The notes beneath the pieces were generated by a model. The model made no database searches, was not told where the DNA came from, and saw nothing but the letters and a program-made list of their open reading frames with translations. The position numbers and the translations under genes were made by a program. 64,000 bases of DNA from assembly GCA_013396525.1 (NCBI GenBank), contig VWYX01001136.1, positions 62,001 to 126,000 of the forward strand, given 5' to 3'. This stretch comes from Chaetorhynchus papuensis. Lineage: Eukaryota; Chordata; Aves; Passeriformes; Rhipiduridae. Shown here in pieces: positions 11,805 to 22,912 of the stretch; position 1 is the stretch's first letter, and every line of letters starts with the position of its first letter.

Positions 11805-12256
11805 TCATGGAATTACAGAATCACTTAGGTTGGAGAAGACCTCTAAGATCATCAAGCCCAACCATTTTCCCAGCACTGCCAAGTCCACCACTAAACCTTG
11901 TCCCCATGGGCCATATCGACATGTCCTACCTGCAGGAATGGGGACTCCACCACTTCCCTAGGCAGTCTGTTCCAAAGGTTGACAACCTCTTCAGGGAAGA
12001 AATTTTTCCTAGTATTCAATCTAAACCTCCCCTGGTACAACTGGAGGTCATTTCCTCTTGTCCTGTCACTTGTTACTTGGGAGAAGAGACCGATCCCCAC
12101 CTGGCTCCATCCTCCTTTCAGGCAGTTGTACAGAGTGATCAGGTCCCTCCTGAGCCTCCTTTTCTCCAGGCTAAACACTGCTCAAAAGACTTGTTCTCCA
12201 GACCCTTCACCAGCTCCGTTGCCCTTCTTTGGATATGCTCCAGCACCTCAATGATA
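11805..12256 (-). mobile_element. CR1 LINE 3' fragment
   Basis: The plus-strand text begins TTACAGAATCACTTAGGTTG and passes through GACCTCTAAGATCATCAAGC, CACCACTTCCCTAGGCAGTC, CAGGGAAGAAATTTTTCCTA and CCTTTTCTCCAGGCTAAACA. It ends at TTCTTTGGATATGCTCCAGC. Read as the reverse complement, this is the standard CR1 3' region ending in the AATTCTGTAA-like terminal repeat. The minus-strand frame at 11891-12178 retains FSLEKRRLRRDLITLYNCLK, typical of the CR1 ORF2 C-terminus. The element is 5'-truncated. Confidence 0.93.
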
Positions 12257-15200
12257 CAGATTTCTAGACAAAAGTGCAAAGAATTAGGGAGAGCTCTCAG
12301 ATGTACAGTGCTTTGTACCTTTGCTTTTCTCGAGTGCTTCATGTAAGCTCTGTTGAGGCAAATCTTGGTGGCTTGAATGCTGAATTTTTGTTTGGAATAT
12401 TTGTAAGAACAAAGAGTAGAAAGTACCAATTCCCACCTCACCTGGCTTGTGCAAGAGCCCTTTATTATTTTCTTTCTTTTTAGTTTCCCCATCCAGACAT
12501 TTTAGCTTTTCCTAGCTCCTTTTCTAGCTCTGTGTTGGAGCTAAGAAGGCTGACCCGATCTGGCTGCCAAGATGAGTCAGCAGAAGAGCTCTTTGTCCCT
12601 CCACATAGTCTTAACATCTGACACTTCCTGCAAAGAGAAATAATTTCTTAGACACTGGAATTTCCTTTGCTGCAGTCAAGAGAGGTGGGCTGGGGATTAA
12701 ATGAGATTGAAAGAGCATTCTCGTGGGGAGTCACCTGCTGAAATGCCAGAAATTCAGTGTGAAGTGCGTAAATAAAACTAAGGTCGCTATTCCTTAATTC
12801 CGGAGCATGCCAAGAAAAGAGTTTATATCTTTGTGTATATGTATTTAGGTTGCATTGTGCCTGCAATTTAATTCAAGATAATATAGGGAGAGCAAAAATT
12901 GAAGCCAAGTCACATCCATGGAAAACTCTGGCATGTTTAGTAGACAAGACACTTCCTAGCTTCAGGAAACATGAAAACTTGAGTCATTTTTCTTGGATGT
13001 GCTCATTATATTGGCAAGCAGTACATGTTAAAATCCCCATTGTTGAGAAATCTAAATTCCTTTTTGCCTTAAAATATCTGTACTCAGTATAGGAGGGCTT
13101 ATGACCTTTTCGTAAGTGAACAAGTATTATACTGAATAATGGCTGCAGTAGTTCGGTGAGGATTTTGTGTGGAAAAAGTGCTGCTCTTGGCCAAAGTAAA
13201 TGCTGGCAAAGTCGAGACAAGCTGGTGGAAGAGGCATTTTTCATGCAAGTTGGTAGCTTGCTCCAGACAAAGTCATCTTTTCCTGTGTGTAGGATGGAAA
13301 TAGCGCTTCCCGCTTCGGAGGGACGTCAGGAGAACACACTGAAGGAAGGTGAGGCAGCCCAGGCCATGTTCAGACTGCTTGTACCCTAATACCTGTCACA
13401 ACTCCATCTCTCCATTGTCTGAGGAATCTAGTCTGAGCAGTCTGAGTCACTCATGACTAATTTGAATGTAGTAGTTACAAATCCTAAATTAAACTCCCCG
13501 AGTAGGGAGTGTGAGCACACCTTCAGATGTTACAGTAAAGGGAGGGCCATCTAATTATCTTCAGAGTCTGTATTTTCCCAGAGATTTCTTTAGGAGAGGA
13601 TTGGGTTGCTTATAGCCCATTTCTTCAGTTCTCTCTCAGTTCATAATCTTTTCTTCATTTGCTCTAAAAGCCCATTTTCTCACTAGTGTTAAAATAAGTG
13701 ATACACCACTTTATTTGTTGCAGGCTGACAAATCCCAAATTCTGGGAAAAATTGTCTCTATTCAAAAAGCAATGGTCAACATAATCCTGTCAGCTAAAGT
13801 CCCTGTGGGAGATGCATGTCACACAGTAAAAGATCTCTGCTGATGTTGCTTGAATTATTTCCTCAGACAGAGCAGTAGTGGCAGATGGCCTTTTTTCCTT
13901 TCCTCCACATATTGCTGGAGGTTTTCCTTGCAGAGCCATGCTGGTTGGGATAAGGAAGCAAACAGAGCTGCCTCGAGGCTTCTCAACAGCATCAGCACAT
14001 TGAAAGTTGGGGCTCCAGGGAGAGGAGCCAGAGCTGGACCAAATGGTGAGGACAAAACCAAAATCCTCTGCATTTTTGGCTTTTGCTGGTGCTGCTGCTG
14101 TCACAGTGGGGTGGGAAAGAAGGAGTTGGTGACTGTAGCTGGTGGAAAAGCACACCTTTCCCACACCAGCAAGGTTCTGGTAAAACTCTACCCTAAGTAT
14201 TTTGTCCCAGGTCACACAGAAAGTCTCTATCAGGTGAAGCAGGTCAGCTCTGTCAGTGAGGAGAGAGAAGGGCTGATATCCCCAGCTAACACAGCCGTGC
14301 AAGTGGGAAGGAGCTTCTGAGCTGGTGAGTGTTAAACTGTCAAAAACATTGCTTGTAGCTGCATCACTGCTCACTGCATTCAGGAGGGTGTTACACTGCT
14401 AAAAAAAAATTAAAATTCCAGTTTTACTGAAATAGCTCTGTCCTTGCTAGACATGCTTTTCAGGATAGCACACTGCTATTCCAGAGCTGATAAAGCCTTG
14501 ACGATGCTGCTATTCGTTCTCCTCTGTGGAATGGCAATCATAATATTTCTGCTCCCTCACCCTTTGTCTTCATCCTAAGAGCCAGGGATGTCAGATCCAT
14601 CCCGGGGAAACAGCCAGATCCCCCAGGTTTGGCTGTCAATTCAGCTCTGCATCCGTCGCTCCACAATGAGCCTCCCACTGCGGGCGGTTGTGGGGGAAGG
14701 TAAACTGTGACCTTGTGTAGCAATGAGCTGCAGAGCTGTGCCTTATTGTCAGTGCCTGATTGTTGCTTTCAGGACTGGTCTGTAAGAAAAGTTCCCTTTT
14801 AGAGCCATCTCTGTTTCTGCCCTTTGTTTCTCTTCCTTCCTTATTTTCCTGTGTCTGAATCTAGCGATGCACATGATTTATACCAGTGCAAACCCTGTTG
14901 CATTGATGTGGAAAGATCTGCAGCTGCTGGTGTTAGCTTGACTGGTGAATTGCTCAGTGGCTTGGACTCCTCCTAGAGCCTGGAGTCATTCTGCAACTTG
15001 ACTAAGTTAAGCTCCAGCGGTCACTGCCCAGTTCCTCTCTTGGGCTGCATGATCTTGCCCTCCTATGGTGTTGTGCTGGCCTGCAGCCAGACTACACTTC
15101 TTTGTGTCCATGTGCTCCAGAAAACATATCTAACACATTCCCCTGGTTAGCTTGATGCCCTTCCTAGGCCCAGTGCTTGCTTTCACCTGCCTCTGTTTTC

Positions 15201-16859
15201 TTTATCTGCTGAGGAAAGGAATAAGCACGAATCCTGATCTCTCACCAAGTGGCTTTGGCCATCTACAAAGCTGTCACCATTGCAGTGGTTGAGCAGAGCT
15301 GTACCTAAGTGGCACCTAGAGAACAGCATGCAGGACGAGTCAAGGCTGGCCTGAAAGAAGCCTGAAAACCAAGCCCTGATCCAGGCACAGCTGGCCTCCC
15401 AGCCAGCTGTCTTCCTGTGCCCAGTGTGGGCTTCCTTTCCCTTCTTTTCCCATGTACATGTTCCCAGTCACACCAGGTTAAATTGAGGACAGCTTGCTCC
15501 AGAAACGGGGTTACACAAATCCAGGCATGCCATGGCCTTGTCACGAAGCCCATGATGTATTCTGATCCCATGAAGAGGGCATTTACACAGCAGCATAAGC
15601 CAGCAATCAATAAAACTCAAGACACAGTTTCTGCTCAGTATGTCTCATCAAAGCCTTGCCTTCTTTTAATCAGGAGGACTTTAGCAAGGCTTTTTATTTT
15701 CAGTCTGTATGAGTTTGAAAAGCTGTCCTTTATCAGCAGCCTTTATCTGTGCTCTCTCCCAATCTTTTACCCAAACCCACATTGCAGCTAGATACCAAAT
15801 TCTGAAAGCAATGCCCCACACAGCACGATGTTGAGACACTAAAAATTCAATTGATAATTGCCTAAAATGCATTGCAAACCAGCATTAATTGCTTCTCATG
15901 GATGGTGCCATGAGACAATGGTTAGTTGATGCCAGCTAGAGTCAGTAGCAAACAACTGGCAGCAAAACTGCCTTTTCCCATTTCCCAAGCTGGAAAACTT
16001 GGGAAAGACACCTGGGGTGTCAGGGGGTGTTTCTCCCCTGAGTAGGGGTAGCATGGATTTGTTGAGTCACTCCTACTTTGCAGTGTAGGAAAGGAAAGGG
16101 CCTATAGCACTTGTGCAGTAATTTCAGGGTCTTTGGAAAAACTCAAGAAGTAGTCACATAATTGACTTAAAAGTCCATGTTGGCACCAATTAAAGTGTCC
16201 ATGCTCATCTTCTTTTTCTAGACAGAAGCTTAAAGTCCAGTCTGTACATTGTTTTTCTATTGAAGATTCAAGAATTCAAGAAAAAGGCAACAAGGTTTGG
16301 GAAGAAGGTGGAGTCTTCCTCTGAAACACAGAGGTGCAATTCAGGATGGCATGTACAGGCACTTTGACGTAATAAGATATTAATAAGATATTTCCCCCTT
16401 TTTCATGGACATAAGTTACATTATGAAAAGTTTTTGGATGGAGTATCTGCTTCCACACTCCACAAGGAAAGAAGAAGGCTTGGAGATTACCCAGTACTGG
16501 AAGAATGAAAGCAATGAGGAAGCAAGGTCCTACAACTGAAGTAATTTTGCTTTTCAATCCATCAAGAAAGTAAAAGTTCTTAATTCCAGTTTAGAGAAGC
16601 CACATCTTTCATCTCATATAGGAGTAGGGGCAAGCTGCCTGCCTTGCAGACTTGCAGAGCTCCTGTGGTAGGACATGTAATGCATCCACCTGTCTTGTCA
16701 GCCACATAAAACCACCTCTTCTTCACTGATAAGTATCTGGTTTTTTCAGTGCCTTGGTGGAAACAAACTAAAAACCAAAAAAAAAACGGAGATTTAAATG
16801 CAGGTGCGATTGCATCCTTTTGAGGACTTGCATCCAAGAGTCCTCAAAGTGCTGGCTTA
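12257..16859. other. Intergenic, no supported gene
   Basis: I find no CR1 or LTR landmarks and no conserved exon. The longest frames are 156 codons (+, 13850-14320) and 194 codons (-, 13790-14374), which overlap each other on opposite strands. I do not recognise either product and treat them as chance frames in a locally stop-poor stretch. Confidence 0.5.
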
Positions 16860-18319
16860 TGTTGTCACAAAGCCTCTCTCAGTGATTTTTGAGCAGTTTT
16901 GGGAATCCAGAGAGGTCCCACAGCTGACTGGAAGCTGGTGAACATTGTCCAGATACTCAAGAAGGGCAAGAAGGAGGACCCCAGAAACTACAGGCCTGTC
17001 AGTCTCACTCCAGTCCCAGTAAAATAATGGAAAAGATTATTCTGGGAGGTATTGAAAAACACCTGGATGACACAGACATTGGTCACAGCCAGCCCAGCTT
17101 CATGAGGGGGAAGTCCTCCTTATCAAACCTGATGACTTTCCACAACAGGGTAACCCACCCAGCTGATCTCGGGAAGGCAATGGATGTAATCTTCTTGGAC
17201 TTCAGCAAAGCTTTCTATACTGTTTCTCACAGTTTCCTTCTGGGTAAAATGTCCGGCACACAGCTGGATAAATGCAGCATGCATTGGGTGAGCAGCGGGC
17301 TCATGGGTCAGGTACACAGGGCTATAGTGCATGAGGTGACATCAGAGTGGGGACCTGTCACTAGTGGGGTTCCATAGGGCTCCATCCTCAGCCCTGTGCT
17401 CTTCAACAACTTCCTTAATTACTCAGAGGCAGGACTGGGAGGGATAGTAAGTTTGCTGACAACACTAAACTGGGAGGAGCTGTTGACTCCCTTGAGGGTA
17501 GATGGGCCCTGCAGAGATACCCTGACAAATTAGAGGGCTGGGCAATCACCAACCATATGAAGTTTAACAAGGGAAAGTGCCGGATTCTGCACCTGGGGTG
17601 GGGCAGCCCTGGATGTATGGACAGCCTGGGGAATGAGAGGCTGGAGAGCAGCACTGAGGAAAGGGACCTGGGGGTCCTGGTCGATGGCAAGTTGAACATG
17701 AGCCAGCAGTGCCCTGGCAGCCAGGAGGGACATCCATGTCCTGGGAGGCATCAGGCACAGCATCGCCAGCCAGGCAAGGGAGGGGATTGTCCCGCTCTGC
17801 TCTGCACGGGGGCAGCCTCACCTCCAGTGCTGGGGACAGATTTGGGTGCCACAATGTAAACAAGATACTAAGCTGTTAGGGAGTATCCAAAGGAGGGCAA
17901 CAAGGATGGTGAAAGGCCTTGAGGGGAAGCTGTATGAGGAGTGGCTGAGGTCATTTGGTCTGGAGAAGAGAAGACTCAGGGGAGACTTCATTGCAGTCTG
18001 TGACTTCCTCATGTGGGGAAGAGGAGGGGCAGGCACTGATCTCTTCACTCTCACAACCAGTGACAGGACCCAAGGGAATGGCCTGATGTTGTGTCAGGGG
18101 AGGTTTAGGTTGGATATCAGGAAAAGGTTTTTCACCCAGAGGGTGGTTGGGCACTGGAACAGGCTCCCCAGGGAAGTGGTCACAGCACCAAGCCTGACAG
18201 AGTTCAAGAAGCATTTGGACAATGCTCTCAGGCACATGGTGTGACTCTTGGGGTGTCCTGTGCAGAGCTCAATGATCCTTATGGGTCCCTTCAACTCCAT
18301 ATTCTGTGATTCTGTGATT
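16860..18319 (+). mobile_element. CR1 LINE with reverse transcriptase remnant
   Basis: This is the longest CR1 copy in the window, about 1.46 kb. Near its 5' side the text encodes the NYRPVSLTPVP block, and the frame at 17027-17377 carries FMRGKSSLSNLMTFHNRVTH and AMDVIFLDFSKAFYTVSHSF. The latter is RT domain 3 with the usual FDTVSH Asp changed to Tyr. Further along are KFNKGKCRILHLGWG and ERDLGVLVDGKLNMSQQC, then after a frameshift LEKRRLRGDFIAVCDFL and GRFRLDIRKRFFTQRVVGHW. It ends in the 8-bp-type tandem ATTCTGTGATTCTGTGAT. Frameshifts and stops make it inactive. Confidence 0.95.
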
Positions 18320-19649
18320 AGTTGGAGCTAAAAGCGTGTTAAAACTTGGAACCAAAACTGATTTTTTCAGTACAGTCTGAACACTGTGGCTGTGCAGGAT
18401 ATGTGATGATCCATCTCTGTGGACTACCTTCAGTCCTGTAGCTAGAAAGGAGCTGATCTTGCTAATGAGTTTCTGGACCCAACCCAGTCACCTGTACAAT
18501 GACACCAAGCCTTTTTCCTGCAGTGCAGGCAGAGGCTGGCCTGGGAGTTAGCTGAAGGTGTGATTCTTCATGCCAGCTTCACAAGGGGATGGTGAGTGAC
18601 AGCAATGAGCAGGGACTTGCTTCTTGTCCAGCACTTTGCTACTGCACGAGGCTGCAGCAGCCAAATAGCACAAGGCATGAGGTTCATCTGCTCTCCAAGC
18701 AGTGCTCCTCCTCTGTGGCATCTCCTTGTGGGCCACAGCAACATGCCCTGCCCAGCATAAAGACATTATTCTAAATAATATTTAATAGTCATAAATGTTA
18801 TTCCATTATGGGTTCTTTGTGCCATTTGGATATGTCACCGCTGAAATAATTTCTAATGTCCTTAATGATGTTAATGAAGGAAAAAAAACTCTATTTTTTT
18901 AATTGCAGGAAACAAATAGCAATCCTCCTGCTTTCAGGTAGGTTGTAAGACCCGCAAAATTAGCTACTAGCAACACTCTTTGCATTTGCAAAAGGCATTC
19001 CTGCTTTTTTTCCAGTATATTCAAGTGAATTTTTCTACTAATCATAACCTCTTCATAAGTATCCCACAGTGTGGTAGTGGCATTTTAGTCAGCAAGCTTT
19101 GGTGGGAGGTATTCTGGGGAATAGGCTGTTTTGGAACAGGGTGACCTTCACAGCCACATTTTTAGATGACCCTCGTGAAAACCGTTTTTAAAACCTGTGT
19201 AAATTAAATGAGCTAATGTAGCAGTCTGCAGGAGACAATGGACTCACAGTCAGATGGGAACAAAGGCCACATGAGAGGAAATTCAACTTAGAGGATGCTA
19301 ATTCACACCTATAAACTACTGTGCTGCAAAAGCAGCTGGGATTGAATTCTCTGCTCTTCTTTGGATGCTAAAGATGTGACAACAAATTTGTAGCAATAAT
19401 GGTTTAATCTCCCTTCAAGGAAGGCTCTTGAGGGGAACTGAATGGGGTCAGGGAGAGAAGAGGAGAGTCAGGGTTTAAGTTCAGTGGCAGCACCAAGAAA
19501 TCTGGCTGTAGATGCCCAGGAAGGTGCTACTGCCTCTGCTTCTGCTCCCACCAGTACTGTGGTAGTGCAGCTGCTGGTAGTGGCAGAGTCTGCTTCTGCT
19601 CCAGCAATGAAATGGAACATGAACAGTGAGGAATCTTGCTAAAATTCCA

Positions 19650-19689
<40 letters not shown>

Positions 19690-20159
19690 GTGGTTGCTCT
19701 CTGATAAACCCTACGCATACCAGGCTCTCCAGTGAGCATGCCCAGTGAATGCAGTTGACGTTAATCTTAAGAGATACATTCCTGGGTGTGCTTCAGCCTT
19801 CACCCCAGCATTTTGCTTGGAAAGGAGCAGGCTGTGTGAGAGAGGGTCAAGCTGCAGCCTGTCCCAACTTTTCACATGGCTCAGAGGACTTGTGGTGCAG
19901 GGGTTCTTACCAATGACCTGTAGGTTGGCTCAACAGCTCCTCATCCCTCCTGAAACCTCACTCATCCAATCAGTCCTTCCCATTTTTCCTTGAGAGAGTC
20001 CCTGTAACCACTTCAGAGCTTCAATGCAAACACCTTTGTTTGAAATACAAAATGACAGCAGCAGATGCCTTCATAGACAGCAAAAGGCTTGAAGAAGGGC
20101 AGAGTAAATAAATAGCAGAAATGAAATATATAATATTGCCACACAGAGAGGAGCTTTCT
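18320..20159. other. Intergenic, no gene seen
   Basis: This is unique-looking sequence. The only distinctive structure is the (GAT)n microsatellite at 19650-19687. A homopolymer A run lies near 18882-18889. No exon or mobile element could be supported. Confidence 0.5.
19650..19687. repeat. (GAT)n trinucleotide microsatellite
   Basis: About twelve uninterrupted GAT units run from 19651, preceded by CCA and followed by TGTGGTTGC. On the opposite strand this reads (ATC)n. An apparent poly-Ile frame arises there and is not a gene. Confidence 0.98.
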
Positions 20160-20500
20160 CTTCAGAACGAAGCAATTAACATGTACGGACTCATTCTGCC
20201 GGGCTGGGAGGAAGCAGGAGGCACGTTATTTAAACAAATTGCCACGTAGCCCGTGATTATCATTAGGATTCATTCAAACCCAGGCATTCAGCAAAGCTCC
20301 TGCTCTGCGGCTGGCTCTGTGCTGCCTCTCTATCAGTACCTATTGTTTCATAATCTCGCCATACTCGACGCTTTTTTTATCCCAACCAAGTCTGCCTTGT
20401 TTATTACCCTCCCCACTGACTAAGCCGGAGCACATTAACAATGCAGGGTTTCATTCGGCTCTTTTTCTCGTGTTAGCTGAAAGAGGGATGTCTTCTCCCC
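20160..20500. promoter_or_regulatory. Candidate conserved noncoding element (intergenic)
   Basis: The stretch differs in texture from its flanks. It is repeat-free and CpG-containing, with several AT-rich transcription-factor-like words in close order: ACGTTATTTAAACAAATTGC (forkhead-like), GTGATTATCATTAGGATTCA (homeodomain-like), CCTATTGTTTCATAATC (SOX-like) and GCACATTAACAATGC. No open frame with coding character crosses it. This is a visual impression only, since conservation cannot be tested here. Confidence 0.25.
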
Positions 20501-22539
20501 TAATTGCAGAGGATCTCTTCAGCTTTGCAATTTCTGCACTGAAGCTTGTTCAGGGGAAGGCGCAGGGCTATACATAAACCTGAGAACTCACTGGCAGGGC
20601 AGATAATTGCTCTTTCCCTCCAAGCATGGCAGAGCCCTCCTAAACAGCACTGCACAGCCAAGCTTCTGCATGGCAGACGGGAACCTCGCACGTGGCACAG
20701 CAGCCACAGGCTCTCTCCCTCCATCCCAGCCACATGGCTTCCCTCTGCTCACAGCAGCACAACTCAGGTGGGCTATCCAGGACCAGATCTGACCCTTCCT
20801 GGCCACGCTCTGCCCAGGGGCAGACCCTATGTGGGGTCTGAAGCTGAGCAGGACAAGGATGTGCTGCTGAGCATGTGTCTTGCACAGGCACCACCACTGC
20901 ATGCTTCCCACTGGGAAGGGAATCACTTCCCGTGCAAGAATAGGGGGCTTGTCACAAATATTTCCAGGTTTTAAATTTTTTTCCTCCCTCTGTTCTGATC
21001 CGGAACAAAACCAACACCTTTTTGTTGCTTTAGGAGTATTTACCTGACTGAGGAGGGTTCTTGCTTCCTAGATGCCAGGGGGAACAGCCTGGTTATCACC
21101 AAGGAGTCCCGGACTTTGCATAGTCACTCTCCCCTTGGCACATCTGCCAAGTCCCCTGCGCCCACAGTGTCCTGTGGCAGATGAGCTGTAGCACCAAGAA
21201 TCCATCCCTACCCAAGCCCCAGCATGCTCAAACCTCCCTTGGCATCTTCCCTTATCCTTTCTCCTCTTTTGAATGCCTGTGCCTCCCAGGATGGGTCAAG
21301 CACATCCAGCACCCAGGACCCCACTGCACGGACATGCAGACTCACCAGCACTCGCCTCTCTCCTTCTGCCAGGAACACATTGCAGAACCCCCCATCCCTT
21401 CTGCAGGGAGCTGGCCCCCTCTTCCACAAACCTCTGCCTCTCTCCTATCGACCTCAAAGCAATGTTTACAGGAGGAATTTGGAGCATCACTCAGGGTGGA
21501 TTAATCCAATCGGAGCTGGGCTGTATTTTCCCTTTCTGCATGCTGCGTTTCAAAGATGCACCCGGCACAGCATCAAAGCCTCTCCACCCACAAGTGAAGG
21601 GAAAGTGCAACACTAGGTACATAAAATGCAAAAGCTACCATAGACAAATACTTATTTGCATATAATGTGTCCATATAAACAAAATTTAAAAAGATTATAT
21701 AAATCTATTTATACACATGTAGAGCATTTATATATGACACAGATATTAATGCTACATAATGAACACAAATCTATATTTCTATACTACGTGTATTTATTTA
21801 CATTTATAAAGATATATTGTGGCTATACAATGTACTTGAGCAACTGGTTTTAGCTCAAATAAGACACTTTTCAGACTAACATTTTCATGTATGTCCAAGA
21901 AGAGAGGCCTGCATGCAGAGGCGGGTGCCTGTTGTTCAGGTACTGCAGATGGGGATGGAGAGGGGGTCTCGGAGAAGCTTCAGTGCAGTGAGCCAGGAGA
22001 CCTTTAGCAAACACAGGCTCAGGGCTTTGCTCTAAATTGCACCCCTTATGTGAGGGGAGAAGGTGTTTCCCCAGCTCACCCCCCTTGCTGCTGTCTGAAG
22101 CTGTTCCTCTGCAGTTTAGGGTCACCTTCTGGTAGCCGAGGCCTGGCCATGACAGGAGGACATGTCCCACGTTCAGTGGCACAAGGAGCTGTGCTCAGCA
22201 CGATGAACCATCACCCGGAGCAGGTTTCCAGCAGCAATCCCTCCAGGGTGGGCTTGGCTGGGCTGCAGGTCGTCAGCTCCTGACACCTCTGCTTTCTAGG
22301 TGTGACGTGCATTGAGGCCGTGTCCCCAAGTCTGAGCCCTCTCCAAGCTTCAGCAGCAGCTTGCGCAGGACTTTGAGGTTCACAGCTCTGGATTTAGGCT
22401 CAGGAATTGTGGGCTGAACTAACCATAGCCATTAAATCCCCTTCTGGATCAGGACCTCGGTGTGGTGCAGCCTAAAAAGTACCTTTCCACTGCAAAACAA
22501 TGACTGGCTGCTGTGGGACCCTGAAGGGACCTGGGACTG
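20501..22539. other. GC-richer intergenic stretch, no supported gene
   Basis: Many overlapping frames of 60-142 codons occur on both strands at 20.5-21.7 kb. None has a recognisable family, a signal sequence or a convincing splice structure. Multiple frames being open at once points to local depletion of stop codons. The segment 21605-21850 turns abruptly AT-rich (TATATAAATC-type text). Confidence 0.5.
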
Positions 22540-22912
22540 TGCATGGCATGGTGCCTGGAGCAAAGGAGGCTGGGGGGGACCTTATCACTGTCGACAGCTG
22601 CCTGTAAGGAGGGTGGATCCATGTGGGAGTCAGCCTTTTCTCCCAAGCAACTAGTGAAGGACAAGAGGAAGTGGCACCAGGGGAGGTTTAGATTGGATAT
22701 TAGGAAAAATTTCTTTCCCAAAAACGTTGTCAGGCATTGGAACAGGCTGCCTAGGGAAGTGGTGGAGTCCCCGTTCCTGGAGGTATTTAAAAGATGTGCA
22801 GATGTGGCAAGTGGGGACATGGTTTAGTGGTATACTTGGCAGTAGTGGATTAACAGTTGGACTCAATGATCTTAGAGGCCTTTTCCAAGACAAACAATTC
22901 TGTGATTCTATG
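22540..22912 (+). mobile_element. CR1 LINE 3' fragment
   Basis: Forward CR1 3' landmarks are present in order: CTTATCACTGTCGACAGCTG, GGGGAGGTTTAGATTGGATA, TTAGGAAAAATTTCTTTCCC, CATTGGAACAGGCTGCCTAG, and a terminal AATTCTGTGATTCTATG. The frame at 22727-22827 (GTGCLGKWWSP overlapping NRLPREVVESPFLEVFK) belongs to the 3' end. The left edge is fuzzy because the 5' side is diverged; similarity may reach about 22490. Confidence 0.92.

Noticed and set aside
11657..12346. 229-codon plus-strand frame
   Set aside because: Most of it is the antisense of a CR1 3' fragment. The true CR1 frame runs on the minus strand.
19527..19739. Poly-isoleucine frame on the minus strand
   Set aside because: It is produced by the (GAT)n microsatellite.
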